Origin: Euryodendron excelsum
Taxonomy: Eukaryota > Streptophyta > Magnoliopsida > Ericales > Pentaphylacaceae
Assembly (NCBI GenBank): GCA_033060915.1
Contig: CM065393.1
Location: 9,979,501 to 10,043,500 of the forward strand
Reading direction: 5' to 3'
Length of the DNA: 64,000 nucleotides
The translations under genes and the position numbers were made by a program. Below, piece by piece: positions 24,175 to 38,750 of the stretch. Within the stretch, counting starts at the first letter, position 1, and each line of letters starts with the position of its first letter. The notes under the pieces were generated by a model. That model ran no database searches, was not told where the DNA came from, and was given only the letters and a program-made list of their open reading frames with translations.

Positions 24175-26870
24175 CTGCACATTGTTGATCTTGGTGGGGT
24201 CTTTTTCTTGTTCTTCCCTTTTTACCTTTATAAACATCTTAGCTTATGGAAAACAGTTTTCAGTTGCTGGATTTTATGCTAGTTCTTAATAGCCAACCAA
24301 AATGTCCATTGTATGGTCAAGCTGCTAGAGATCCCTTTATGACTGGCCAATTTGGAAGTTTGATTGAGAGAATCATTGTTGTAGAGATAAATCGAACTGG
24401 GAGGCAGGTTTTATGTAATCATTCTCCTCCACCATCCTTGTCCATGGGTCTGAGCCAAGTGAACCGGCTGTATCTTATTTTGTGTGTGTTTGATTCTCTA
24501 CTTTGTTTTAAGTCTTACTTGTATAACTTTCTAATACTTGTAACACATATCATAGAACCAAGTGAGTATACAACTGGTACCAGCTGGTGTCCCAGTTTGG
24601 TGGTTATTCACTGAACCAGCAAATGCATTTGACCTATGTTACTTGGAACGCGGATCGTTCAAGTACGAGGAACGGGAATGAAAACGTGGAAAGCCACATG
24701 TTCTAAAATATGGTACACTAGAGGTAGACTTGTATAAATTACATCATTAGAATTAAGGTACTTTTAATACAATTTTTTTTTAACAATTAGACATTAAAAA
24801 GATATAGTCTATGTTTTTTCAAATTAATCATCTGAAAATACATTTTTAGGAGTATTTACGACTCTCTTTTGCATATTGTTATGCTAAAATTTTATTTTCT
24901 CAAGATTTTCGTTCAATATATTTGATTTTTTTTCCTCATTTGGTGACCTTTTAAGAAGTAAATATGAAAAAAAGTTTGGAATCGCATTGGTTCACTAAAT
25001 TCAGCGTTTTGGAGTGTAAGTGTACCATGTTTTGGAATGGCGTTCCAAAAATGTAATTAGCTAGGTAGTAGAGTATTATGGTAACACATCATCTAACAGT
25101 GATCCCACCAAGAGGAAAACAAAGTTAAAGTAAGATCATGATTATATAAATGTTGAAGCCTATAAAAGATGGTATTATCAGATCGAATGGTTGGTATGCT
25201 CATTGAGGTTATAGGTGTAGGCATTTATTAGCAAGATTTATTTGAAATTCACCCTAGGGTGTATCGGGGGCATAATAAGAGTGCAGAATGTTGTAAGATG
25301 ATAAGCATTGGAAGAAGCATGGTTTTAAGAGACATAGGAGTACTAGAGCAAGCTTATTTGAATGGAAGCAAATAGCAATGTAGCAGTTAAAACTGGACCG
25401 TTAATTGTTTTTAGCATTTTCTCTAGTGATTTATGCCCTAAGATTGGCTGGTTAACTATAGATGTTGATTTGACATCTGACAACATTGGGAAGGATGAAT
25501 AGGATACAGAACTAGAATAAATTTTAAAGGAAGTCCTGACATGTTGTGTTAATGTGAATGAGGAAATTAGAATAGGTTGCCACGTGGAAAATGGAGCCTG
25601 ATTTTGGATAGGCAAATGCAGAATGCCTGATGGAAGGCACGGTAGAGAAGGTGGCTTAAAGTAATGTTATTAGAAAAAGAATTGCAGTCTCCAAAAAAAT
25701 TTCTGAAATCAGTTTTAAATCATCAACTATCTAAAACAAAGGAGTAACAAGGACTGTTCCTAAATGGTATATCCTTCTTGCATATCGATATTCAGTGGTT
25801 TTCCAGAGTAGTGAGTAGCTTTTGTGAGTGTTTTGCATTTACCATGTATGGAGGAAGGGAGGAAAAATAAATGAAAAAGAAAGATGCTTGCGCGGGGGCA
25901 GGGGGAATCAAAAGAAAGAAGTCAAGGAAATGCATTTGATCTTAGTGACCCTTTCAGTTGAATAATTTTCTACAAAAAATTTAACTTCATGAGGTATTCT
26001 TGTTGATTCGAGGCAGCAAACGATGAGCAAATTTGAATAGATCTTGTTTTTCTTGACATGATGTTTGCTCTCTGAGGAGAGTACTCTGAGTCATCAGTTT
26101 TATCATGATACTGATGTCTTGATTGTAGATATCAAATCTTCTTTATGAAGTGGTCCCCATGGAACTCTATACAGGCCATGACGTGATGTTGATTTTTTCA
26201 GTAGTTTCAGCAATAAGATATACAGAATGGTGCAGCAATTCCTTTAGATACTGTGGTTTACAAAACAAGGACCTTCTTTTATTAGTCATCTGTTGATAAG
26301 TTTAATGTGTTGCTAAACAGAATCCTGAAAGATTAGTCCAGATTGAGAGTTGTGCCTCTTTTTGATGATATATTAAGGGAAGTTCACTGCACCAACTCTT
26401 GGATGCCGTTGGTTTGGGAAGAACTCAGCTAGGTTTAATTTTTTGTGATTATGTGATAACTTTAGGGGCATTTGTTTTCCATAATTGTTTGTAGTTGCAT
26501 TTTTTTTTTTTTTGGTTTTTGGTAGGGGCATTTTATAGGAAGTTAAAATAGGGTTTTAGTAGAGGAATTGGTAGCATTCATGATAATTATATGGATTACT
26601 TGTCAAAAGAGAAGGGTAAACATCAAGGATTGATGGTAGGTATACGTTATGGAGGAAAATGCAAATACTACATGATTGATATAGATTAGCATTGTTCCTT
26701 GACAAAATACCTGCATGTTTCCTATGTTCTTTACACAAGGAGGACATTATGGTAATATACAAACCCCTCATCCCTTTCCTTGTCTCTCCCTGACCTGTAA
26801 ATCCTCCATTTCATGGCCAATTTCAACAACCTTCGCAATCCTAACTGACCTTTAATTCAAAGTGCCAGTA

Positions 26871-26872
<2 letters not shown>

Positions 26873-26922
<50 letters not shown>

Positions 26923-26923
26923 G
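26873..26923. repeat. (TC)n(TA)n compound microsatellite
   Basis: About 17 TC units (to 26906) directly followed by about 9 TA units. Intronic. Confidence 0.95.
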
Positions 26924-27873
26924 TTTTTTACCATTTTTTTCCAATTGCTAACTGGTTTGGAGGGACTAAACTGGGGTGATGCTAACCTATTTTGGCTGAG
27001 CAGCAGGTTGGCATTTTCCATATGCATATTATCTACTTATACATGGAATTATGGTAACATATGGATTTGGTGATGTTCAGTGTTGATCATAGCTACTGTT
27101 ATCAATCTGTTATAAAATCCATTCAACATGTTTCACAAAAAAAATGAATTAAAAAAAAAAAAGAACATGTGGCATTTGCTCCATGCTTAGATGTTGTGGG
27201 TTTCCTGAAATGGATTACGTAACATGTATTAATTTCAGGAGAGTTCTTTATTTACGATTTTATTTTAATAAATTGAAGCAATGCTACTAATAGAAATCTG
27301 CTTTCTTTTTTTCATCTTATTTACATATAAAAACCAGCCATTCACTAACAACTTAGAGTTGGGTCTATCCTGATGGACATTTGGAATGTTTCTTTTAAGT
27401 TTTAAATTGCTACATAAGCCAACTAGTTTTAGTCACCATTGTGGCAACTTAATCTTATTTACATGAACTGCATGTAAATTAGACTTGACATTACCTTCTG
27501 TACTTACTGATACTTAAAAAACCAGTATGCATGGATTTTGAATTTTTCATGTTAGTCTAGAAATTTTGGACTCCTGATAGTTGGTGTTTAGGCAACATGG
27601 AAAACAAGTCTATTTGCTGAAGCTTCTGGTATTCATAAGCAAAATTGCATGACAAATTTCATTAGAAGTAATTAATTTAATAGATAAAATTTTGTACTCC
27701 AGCTTCATCCTTATAATTGTTGCAAACCTTCAAATTATAGTAAGAACTGGAGATGATCCAGATCCTTGAAGCCATAATACTGCCATATTAATGGGATCTT
27801 CTTGTGGATACTCTAACGTGCAGTGGTGCATATTTTTTTTGTTTTCCTATCTCATTTTACCCCTTTTAGGGCT

Positions 27874-28180
27874 TAGGGATGGCAACGGGCTGGGTTTGGG
27901 TCAGGGGACCCCTACCCCATCCCTGCCCCTGCCACGGTAACCCCTCTCCCAATACTCGCTCCGGTTAGCTCCTTCCCACACCCGCCCCACCTCCTTTATG
28001 TTAGTAATTTTTTCAAACACATCATGAACAAAGTAAGGGATAAAATCACAAAAATAAAGAAAAAATCACAATAATTGTATTTTAATGAAATATGTACACA
28101 AAAAATAAATATATATGTATAAACGGGGCGGGTTATTGCACCTTGTCCCTACCCCGCCCCGCCCCGCCCCGCCCCGCCCC
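27874..28180. mobile_element. GC-rich hAT-like insertion, one end visible
   Basis: Begins TAGGGATGGCAACGGG, a terminus of the Ac/hAT kind. It continues with C-rich sequence, an AT-rich centre, and ends in about six CCCCG units (28152-28180). The matching right terminal repeat was not found, so the element is probably end-deleted. It resembles the complete element at 47677-48265 in layout. Confidence 0.45.
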
Positions 28181-28313
28181 AATTGTATTAAGTAATACCC
28201 TTATCTTTTAGGCATAGGATTACACTAGTATCATGCTTTATTGCTGAAGTGTGAATCCATAAACATAATTTCCATTCATTTCCCTCGGCTTAATGATAGA
28301 AACCATAGTTATC

Positions 28314-28724
28314 ATAACAGAATCGAACATCAAACCGGTGAAGAGTCTGGTTCACGGTTCATTAGTTCAACTGGTGGTTCAACCAGTTCAACCAGGGTAA
28401 TAAAACTAAATATATATTATCTATTCCTAATGTTATTGCATTATATAAAAAATCTGGAAAATAATATCCGCAACCAAATGGCTGGCGCAGTGGAAGTTGT
28501 CTGCAAATCCTTCGTTGAAGGTCCCTGGTTCGACTCTCCCAAAGCTCATTTTCTCAAAAATTCTACACAACAAGGTTACTGTTGCAATTTGGAGGATAGT
28601 TAGACGTTGCTGCTGGCCGGTTTATTGATGAAACGATACGCATAGGTGAATGGAGCAGGCGGACCCTTCGATTCCTGGTCCAACTGGTTGAACTGGCCGG
28701 TCATGTCCGGATCTGATAACTATG
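28314..28724. mobile_element. Inverted-repeat element in ZTL intron
   Basis: The left end CATAGTTATCATAAC and the reverse complement of the right end (CATAGTTATCAGATC) match, followed on both sides by CCGG- and GGTTCAAC-rich sequence. Flanks TAGAAAC (left) and TAGTAAC (right) are a possible 7-bp target duplication with one mismatch. The interior contains the SINE-like sequence at 28483. Superfamily not certain; hAT-like is plausible. Confidence 0.55.
28483..28537 (+). ncRNA. SINE-like/tRNA-derived Pol III promoter
   Basis: A-box-like TGGCGCAGTGG (28483-28493) and B-box-like GGTTCGACTCT (28527-28537), 44 bp apart start to start. The spacing and wording (GGCGCAGTGG-AAGTTGTCTGC) recall plant tRNA-derived SINEs. 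It does not fold as a complete tRNA by eye, so I do not call it a tRNA gene. Confidence 0.5.
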
Positions 28725-28970
28725 TAGTAACATTTGGCATCGATGCACATCGTTATGTATTTTTTTTCTAAATTGCTATTGTTAGTAACATCTCAACTCT
28801 CAAGTCATTCAAATGTGGTTGTATTATGAGTTTTTTTGTTGGGTACATTGGAGGACCTTTTACATTCACTTATAAAGCAACAATGACTACTTGTGTAACA
28901 TCTTGCTGTGTTAATTTTGGTGCTTTCTGTAACATCTCATTCATCATTGGATAGTGTTCATTTGGATTAA

Positions 28971-30614
<1,644 letters not shown>

Positions 30615-31013
30615 TTTGGGAAAAACAGAAAGCAAGCTGTCACCGACAAATGACAAGGATTCTTTGACCTCAGGAAGTAGAACTGTCTCAATTTGTGGAG
30701 AATGTGCTTTATCTGAAGATGCTTGACGGATATGGCTGTGGTCTTACTCTTCTATAAGCTGCTGCATTTAGTGCATTTTCTCTTACGAGGTACTTTCGGC
30801 TTGCGATGAACATTTCGCTGAGTGATTTTCATCTGGGTATAATTTTGGGTTTTGTATGGAGCTGCTCTAGAACAGACATTGTATCGTTCTTCCTTCCTAG
30901 GTTAGTAGTGCTTCAGTAGATTGGTAGGTATAGTATATGTAGGTTTAATTTCTGTGTTGTTAGTAAGCCATGTGTCTTGCTGTTTAGGTTCTGTAATTTG
31001 AACCCAATCTCCT

Positions 31014-31060
<47 letters not shown>

Positions 31061-31200
31061 AAAAAACCCCACAACCCACAAAAAAAAAAAAAAAAAGGAA
31101 AAGCAAAGAAGAAAATATATTCGAAGAAAAGAAGGGTGATAAGAAGAAGCAGCAGTGCTGTGTGTATATAACAAGTGATGAACTGATTGCATCTTTGTAT
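30615..31200 (+). other. ZTL 3' flank, probably 3' UTR
   Basis: Non-coding T-rich sequence after the stop codon, with no canonical AATAAA close by; the cleavage site could not be placed. It includes the poly(C)/poly(A) tract at 31015. Confidence 0.5.
31015..31096. repeat. Poly(C)36-poly(A)16 tract
   Basis: 36 consecutive C (31015-31050), 16 A (31051-31066), a short C/A spacer, then 17 A (31080-31096). Apparent proline/lysine or glycine ORFs here are products of the homopolymers. It may be a genuine hypermutable tract or a sequencing/assembly artefact. Confidence 0.9.
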
Positions 31201-32749
31201 GTACTAAAAGGTTATGTTTGCCGTACTTTTTGGAGAATCTTTTTTGGGATGGCACCTTTGGAACCAAATTAAAGGACAGGCTGGAATCTCGAGAAGCCAT
31301 TCGCATCTCCTTTGTTGCACATGGCGCTGCCCATTCTATAGCCTAGATGAAGCCTTCCTGCATGGGGGACTTTTATTTCTAATTAATAAGGGAAGAGGAC
31401 AGCTTCTTCTCTAATTAAGCCTTTCTTGGCCTGCTGCTCCTGTTCACCTACCACTATATTTTTTGTTGCTTCATTTGTGACATTGCCTGTTTGCTGCTTG
31501 TAGTTCAGTCTTTATGCCTTTTGAAGTCAAGTGTTTGGATGTTGCTATTAAGCCAAATAATTTTGGTATCCTGCTTTGAAGAAATTAGTTGCTTACTTTC
31601 AATTGCTGGGCTTCTTTTGGTATGATTGTACAGTATGCACTTGTTAGTAATTTCATTCCTGTGGTGCTTGGCTGGAAAATCAGGATAATAGACACGGTGA
31701 CTGAAGCCATTATTTGGGATTAACTTTTTAGACTCAGAATTTAATATGTTTTCTTTGATTGACGATGACTTTTTATGAGCACTTGATTATTTCGGATGAG
31801 GCATTTGTTTATCAAGTAACTCAGAATTTCTCTGCGGGGGAAGCTAGTGATGTTGCAGAAGCGTAGCAGAATGAAAATCTCAGAGTTGCATGTCGCGATT
31901 CTCTTTGGAGGGCAATGTGCAAATTGTGTTTACTTTTGGTTGTAGCAGGTGGAATGCGAAACACGGGTTTGATGTAATGGTTAAGCGAGGGAAGGCTGAT
32001 TAAGCTGTCTGTAACCTCTATATTTTGATCGATGATGCACAGTGGATGGTAGAAAGTGAGCCTCGTAATTAATTGTTGAAAGTGGTGGTGTTTGGTGTGG
32101 CAACTGTTGGAAATGTGGTGGTGGTTCTATTGTTTGCAGGGTTGAAAGGCAGTGGTGGGTTTAGTAGAGGCGGCAGGCTGGTGGTGCTGCAGTGGAGATG
32201 CAAAAGTTTGGTACTCAAGTTAGGGGCTCAAAACAAGTGAACTAAAGTTTGGCCCTGTTACGATGGTGATAGGAGCGTCAATGAGTATAATTTGAACTAT
32301 AAAATTTACACATGACAAGGGAAAGAAATCAATTTGTTGAACTAAACATTCAGTAATACATCAAAAGAGAGACGGTTTTCATAGTTTTTGTTTTGTACCT
32401 GCTTTCCTTAGTTAATGAAATTGTTATATTTTCCCCCCTAAAATAGTAAAAGAAAAAAGAAATCATGAAATATTGGCCTTGCGATTTAGGTAAGAAAATA
32501 ACGCCTCCATTTAGGGCACATTTGTTTGCCCGATAAGAAGGGTGGGATGAGACTACTTACCCGTGAGGTTAATAAATTCGGTGTTGCTACATTCCCCCAA
32601 ATGGGATACACGATAATATTAATATCCCATGGGGTGTGTTTTAAGTTGTGGCAAGATTAGCTAATAATCGTCGTCAAGCTAATACGAGGGCGCTTAACAG
32701 AGAAATCCCCATTTGCAATGTGATGGACCTTTTAGGCTTTTATCTAAAA
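31201..32749. other. Intergenic DNA downstream of ZTL
   Basis: No gene or known element recognised; only short ORFs without protein-like composition. Confidence 0.4.
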
Positions 32750-33270
32750 GGTAATGCTATATAATTGAAAATTTTATATAGAGTTTTTGTATAGAATAAT
32801 GTGGTTGAATATGAAAGTATTTTACTTTAAATCAAATCACTCACCCTAGTTACAAAAATGTTATTGTCTTATCATTTTTGTAGAATTTTTTTTTTAAATT
32901 TTCTGAAGAAATAGTATTTTTCTTAAACGTCAAGAGAAATGAAAATTTGATAAGCTGATTTAAGTTTGTGTACGGTGTCCGTGGGACGCAAGAAGAAAAG
33001 TCATTTGAGTTTTCACCCTCCGGACGGTGGATAGGGAACAAGTGACCATGAAAGTTTTAAAAAATTTAAAGGAATTGGTGTTAGCATGAGAGAATGAACG
33101 GAAAATTCTACTTTTATGAATTTTTATTATTACAAAAATTCTATCAAAATGACGTGATAATGAAAATTTTTAAATTATGAGATAAAATGGTGATATTTTG
33201 ATTTAAAATGAAAAGACCATAAACAACCACATCAGCGTGTATTAAAAATTTCGTTTATATAGCATTACCC
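32750..33270. mobile_element. MITE with GGTAATGCTATATAA ends
   Basis: The left end GGTAATGCTATATAA...ATGTGGTTG and the reverse complement of the right end (GGTAATGCTATATAAACG...ATGTGGTTG) match over about 48 bp with some gaps. 521 bp, AT-rich, non-coding. No clear target-site duplication seen. Related ends occur at 37127-37330 and 47410-47617. Confidence 0.75.
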
Positions 33271-36200
33271 ATTATGAATTAGTGAAAAATCAAGAGCCTT
33301 AAAATTGTTTATAATGATTCTCTACTTTTTACTTTAAGAAAAATTTACTTAAAAAGTGTATTAAGAGTAATACAAAAAAAAAAATTGCTTTAAAAAAGTA
33401 AAATATCTACTATTTTTAAGAAGAAAAACATTATTGCTTTTGATACGTAAAATGTACCTTTGTTTTTTAATTGAGCATTGACTGGAATAGTAAATCTAGG
33501 ACAGTTACACCATCACTGTTGGCTCAAAACAATTTGAGATTTAAATCGTCTACTTTAAATAACATATTATTGAACCTTCATCCAGTTCAATGAGGGATAA
33601 CTATATTAAGTTTGCCCATATTTAAAACATGTGCACGAATCAAGAATAAATCATAAAATTGATTGAGCCACAAATTTATAATTTTTATTATTTTGATGTT
33701 ACAATATTAAAATAAGTATCATTAGTCTACTGATGTTAATTAATTATTTAATTGCTATCATTGAAAATTGTCCAATTAAATTATGGATTTAATTCAAATT
33801 TAATATAAGGATAACCTATTTAAATAAATTATGACAAAGGATGGAAATTAGTATGAATTCATTAAGTAATAGGTTAGAAATATTATGAAATATAAGAAAG
33901 GGGTAATTTAGGGGGAACGGGGGTTGTTAGGTAGCAACCGGAGTATTGGGTGGCGGGTGGCGGGTGGGAAAGATATAAAGAAATATTTTATTTATTTTTT
34001 TTTTGAGGAAAAAATATTTTAATATTTAACATGAGAAAATGCTAAAAATTTGAATATAAGTGGGAAGAAAGAGGAAGACTCTATAGAGATGTGCTAGAAT
34101 TAACATCACTAGTTGAGACTGATGGTAGCATTCTTGGAGAATTTATTTAGATAACAAATACGTGAATAGAGTAAATTTTATAACAAATAAGTGAATAGAG
34201 TGGACCACTTTTCATTATCCATATAAATTCAGCAATTAGCATTTGAAAATACTAGCAAGAAGCCGTGCGATACACGGAATTTGTTACAATGTACCTAATA
34301 TTAAATTATCTAAGAATTATAAGTTATTAGAGAGAAGTGTAATTTAGTTATTCTCAAAATCACAAATGGATAAAACAAAATAATTGTCTAACTATAAATG
34401 TGTGGTGATGTAGTCTATTTGCATTATTTTTTAATAATAAACAATTGTGTTATTTTTTGCCCGTACACAATAGAAGAATAAATTAGAATAAAAATTTATT
34501 CTGGCCATCCATAAATATTATATAACGTAGTAATTGTTTTCACAAACTAGCTGAAGTGAAAATAAGCCATAGGTTGTTGATTAGATTAGATCTTACACAA
34601 TTGGTCACTACTTTTTTATATAAAAAATAAACATCAATGAACTAATATTTTTTTTCTCTTGCAATTTGAAACCATCATTAATGTGATAAAAATTATAATC
34701 AAAATGTTCAGATAAAGAAGCACAAACTCACGTACTTCATCTACTTCGTGGTATAACACATTCTGATCATTTCAAGAAAGGTCATTTGTGAAAATACTTG
34801 CACACATTAATTTATATTAAATTTTAAAAATATCACATCTAAATTGAGTTCCAAAATTACAGAAAAGATGCTCAAGTTCTTATTCACAGCTCCTTAGATC
34901 AGCTACCCCATAATATCAAAATAAAATGAAATAAAAGATTAAAAAAAATACACGGTAAATGAAACAAATATTAAACAAAATTTGTCTTTCCAAGTAAAGA
35001 AGATGAAACTCCAATTGCTCTCTAAAGTCTCCAAGCTTCATATGCATTATCCTCTCATGCACAACCACCTCAAGCCTAGTTGACAATAATTACTTAACCT
35101 CTCTTCATGAGGGCTCAAATACTCTCTCTCACACTTGAATTGTAATTATGATCATAAAATTAAAAGTTGTGTTTGCTTTTATAATTAGGGTTGCTAAGCT
35201 CAACGGATAAGAACTAAAATTTGAATGAAAATTTGTGATTGAGTTTCTAACTCAAATTCGAATCGATATATCTGATTCTGTTTGGTTTGACAAGTACAAA
35301 TGAATAGCAATGAAAACTTGAATGCAGCATTTCGATATGTTTGTTTAGTAGAGTTTTGTTTTGATTAACTTATTTAGTTCTTTATTTTTTCATATTATCG
35401 TTACTGGTTATTTGTAGATAAGATATTTTAATTTAGTATAGTGTTAGTAATTTTAAATTTCAATTGATCAATCAGTTAAATTTCAAATATATATTGTAGT
35501 GATAAATATTTTAAATTTTAATTGAATTCTAGTAGTGTAAGTAAGTATAATGATAGTGTCCAATTGAAGAACAACTTTTGATATTATGATGATAAGATCT
35601 TTTAAATTAGTGTACTTGTTAGTTATTTTAAAATTAACAAATCAAATACTACATAAAATATGACGTGTTATTAATTGAAATTTAAAAATCTAAAAATTTG
35701 AGAAAAATGTATTTAAAGTTTGGGGCTCAAAGTCCTAACAAGGTTTTGCTATTTATAATAGTATAAATAAGAGCACATAGAGTGCCGCATAGGCACCACC
35801 TAGGAGAGAGTAAAAATTTAAATAAATACTACTTTTACATATATACTAGCAGCAGATTTATGTAATCCAGGAAAATAAAACAATTTTTTAATTCATGAGA
35901 TCGCAAAACTAAAAAATGATCCGAAAGTGTAAAAGGCCAAAATTTAAGAGAAGTAGAACTTACCCAAAAAAAATGGACTGCCATGTGTTAGTGTCAGAAT
36001 TTTTTGGTGGGGGACTTAATGTTATTATCTAGGATGAGGAGGGTCCAAAAAGAATCTAAAATAGAAGATTATCCAAATCGAAAAAATTAAAAAAAAAAAT
36101 AGCCCAAAAAAAATTACATGATGCAAATGGATTAGATGGGTTGGTGTTGGAGTAGATATTAGCGTTAGTGCGTGTGTTTTGGGGAGGGTTTGGAAGAGCG

Positions 36201-37126
36201 ATAATTAATTGGAATTTTTGAAATTTGCTTAATTTTTTAAAAGATTGAAAAGATGAGGCCCTTTAAAAATAGTTGTGTCGGTTCAACAAGAACTTAGTGA
36301 AGCATTACACATTAGCTGCATCCCACCGGCAACAGCTTTGACATGTAATGCATCAACCACCATCTATTGAACAAGTGCGATTGTTGCAAGCATATTTCTT
36401 GAATAGATAGTTCTTGACGTATTTAAAATTCTTATCTCATTAAAATTCATAAATATAAACTATGTACATATCATAGAGGCGGAGAAACTCATTTGGAAGG
36501 CGCAAATATGCTTTTGCAAAAACACTTTTTCAGTGCGGGTATGAAACTCGTCTTAAATTGTAAAGAAACGTATGGGAAAGCTTGGGATATGCTTCAAAAA
36601 ATCATAGGAAACGTTTAATATAACTTTTGGATACTCAACAGAAATGTTCCAAAAACTCTCGAAAAATATTTAGAAGCTTGAAGTATGATTTTTATACATT
36701 ATTTTTCTTAGGTTCTAACTAAGGATCCATTGAATTATTCATGTAAGTTTTCACTACATTTTCTAAAGGTTTCTTTTAGATTTTACAAAAGGTTTTTTTA
36801 CTAAGATTCTGATTAAGTTTCTTAATCGATACTTAATTATTTTTCCGCTTTTCATTTCTCTTAAATTTTTTGGACACCATTTTCACTTTTGTTTTTTATT
36901 TTGACAACTATGGTACATACACACAAGGGCAGATTGACGTGCGGGCACTGAAATTATCAAATTGCACAATTTATTTGTACTTATTTGACAATAAGTCATA
37001 AATGCACTTCATTACCTCCATTTATGCCTCTACTGAAACTTAATGAGCCCTTATTATTTACTCAAGTAAACAATACAATTTTAACCCTATGTTCTATATT
37101 CCTAATTCATGCACTGCATTCCAATA
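33271..37126. other. AT-rich intergenic DNA
   Basis: No gene recognised. It contains a small hairpin CCGTG-CGATA-CACGG (34263-34277) after ACTAGCAAGAAG, reminiscent of termini in some plant Helitron-like or other repeats, but I cannot define an element. Confidence 0.4.
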
Positions 37127-37330
37127 TGAAAATGCTATTCTTTCGTAAAATTTGCATAAAAATTTCTACAAGAATGATGTGGCAATAGAATTTTTCAAAT
37201 TAAGAATAATATGATAAGTGTTTTATTTTTAAGTAAAAGGTCTCATCGTACCACATCATTTTGTATAAAAACTCCGTGTCAATTTTGTAGTTGATATTAT
37301 TACATGTTCCAATATTAAAATAATACATAT
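37127..37330. mobile_element. Degenerate MITE related to the 32750 element
   Basis: AATGCTATTCTTTCG...ACAAGAATGATGTGGCA at the left and an inverted GATGTGGTACGATG...TACAAAATGATGTGG-type sequence at the right resemble the ends of the 32750-33270 element. Borders are approximate. Confidence 0.35.
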
Positions 37331-37434
37331 TAAATTAAAATACTTTTAGTCATCCAATTATGCCCATTTTCTATTACATGTATATATATAAATATATATT
37401 ATTTTTGCACATTGGAGGGCCAAAATGGGGAAAA

Positions 37435-37490
37435 GGATGAATTGAACCATATCCACGATTACAGGTTAGGGAGCTATTACCACTAGGTTA
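37435..37490 (-). ncRNA. SINE-like Pol III promoter remnant
   Basis: On the minus strand: A-box-like TAACCTAGTGG (37490-37480) and B-box-like GGTTCAATTCATCC (37448-37435) at tRNA-like spacing. Flanked by AT-rich DNA; no full SINE tail could be delimited. Confidence 0.45.
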
Positions 37491-37499
37491 TCTCTCACA

Positions 37500-38092
37500 T
37501 TACTATTTCCTATATGTTATTAAAATACAATTTTCGTCATATTTAAAGTTTTTATTTTTAACTTCTTTTAATTGTTAATTAGGAAACAAATTCATTTATG
37601 AATCTATATAAATTTTAAAAATTCTAAATCTACCTCTGCATAGATATGTTAATATGTTTAAATATAGATAGATAAAAAAAAGACGGACTTAATAATAAAG
37701 TGAGACAACTTCAACTACCCGTTGTGGCATATTAAAAACAGTTTTGTTTTGCTTATTGAGAGAGTTTTCTGCCCATCTCAGTTACCTCCTATTTATTTCT
37801 GTTTGTCAAGTGCGCTTACTTCACATGGAACCAATTCAAAGGTTTGAATCACCAAAGAAATCATGATTAAATTTTCATTAATACTGTATTTGAAACCCAA
37901 CTTTATTAAGAAAAAAAAAATGTGAAGTAAAAGAAAACAAAATGAAAAACTATTTTTGTTTTTTGTTTTTTTTTTCATCACCAAATCATTGATCCACACA
38001 CAACCTAAGTGAATTCTTTTTAATGGGCTTGAGCGATTACTAAGTAAATAATTAAAGATACATATTGCTCCCTCAAGCCGCAAAGCACGGAA
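37500..38092. other. AT-rich intergenic DNA before the LINE
   Basis: No gene recognised; T-rich and A-rich tracts. Confidence 0.35.
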
Positions 38093-38560
38093 TGGAGATT
38101 GTCTTTTGTATATGATTGTCCTGTTTGTAAGGATAGAATCATCATATTGCGGGATTACATTGCTAGTACTAGCACTACTAATCCTTTCCCTTGGATTTGC
38201 ATCGGAGATTTCAATGCTATATATAGCCTCTCAATTAAAAAAGCAAGGTATGAGAGATAAACTCAATTATAAAATCTCTGCTTTTCGTGAGTTCTTGCAC
38301 GCTTGTCAATTCATTGATTTGGAAAGTCAAGGTTGTCACTACACTTGGTCGAATAATCGAGAAGGTAATAGGAATGTTAAAGAAAGACTGGATCGGGCAG
38401 TAGCAACTATTGAATGGTGTTTGCTATTTCTTGATGCAATAGTCACTGCTTTGCCAACAATTGTTGCTACTGCCCAATTCTCGTTGACAGAGCCTCAATT
38501 TGATAGAAGAAATAGATACTTCAAATTTAAGCTTTTTGGTTAGATGCAGAGAGCTATGAA
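38093..38560 (+). pseudogene. LINE endonuclease domain, broken
   Basis: C-terminal part of an apurinic-type endonuclease. The reading WRLSFVYDCP...PFPWICIGDFNAI leads into the conserved GDFN motif (about 38199-38216). A frameshift follows within an A-rich run, after which FREFLHACQFIDL, HYTWSNNREGNRNVKERLDRA and a degenerate LP-I-T-Q-SL segment continue in another frame. The catalytic SDH near the end has become TAQ-like, so activity would be lost. Confidence 0.8.
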
Positions 38561-38750
38561 GGGGTCATTAGTTCCGCTTGGAATTCAGGTGATGTCACTA
38601 TATCGAGAGGAAAACAACTTAAACGATGCAGGGAAAAAAATAGAGACTTGGAGTCAATCAACTTTTGGAAATTCTCAAAAGGAAATTAAGAATCTCAAAA
38701 ATATTATAATGGTTTATCAGTGCTCATATCAAGGAGAGGTCAGTCAAGTC

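Noticed and set aside
24246..24614. 122-residue ORF in ZTL intron 1
   Set aside because: No recognisable domain or motif, and it lies wholly within a well-defined intron; I could not support it as a gene.
30902..31306. ORFs with poly-Pro, poly-Gly or Lys runs
   Set aside because: They are products of the poly(C)/poly(A) tract and have no other protein-like features.
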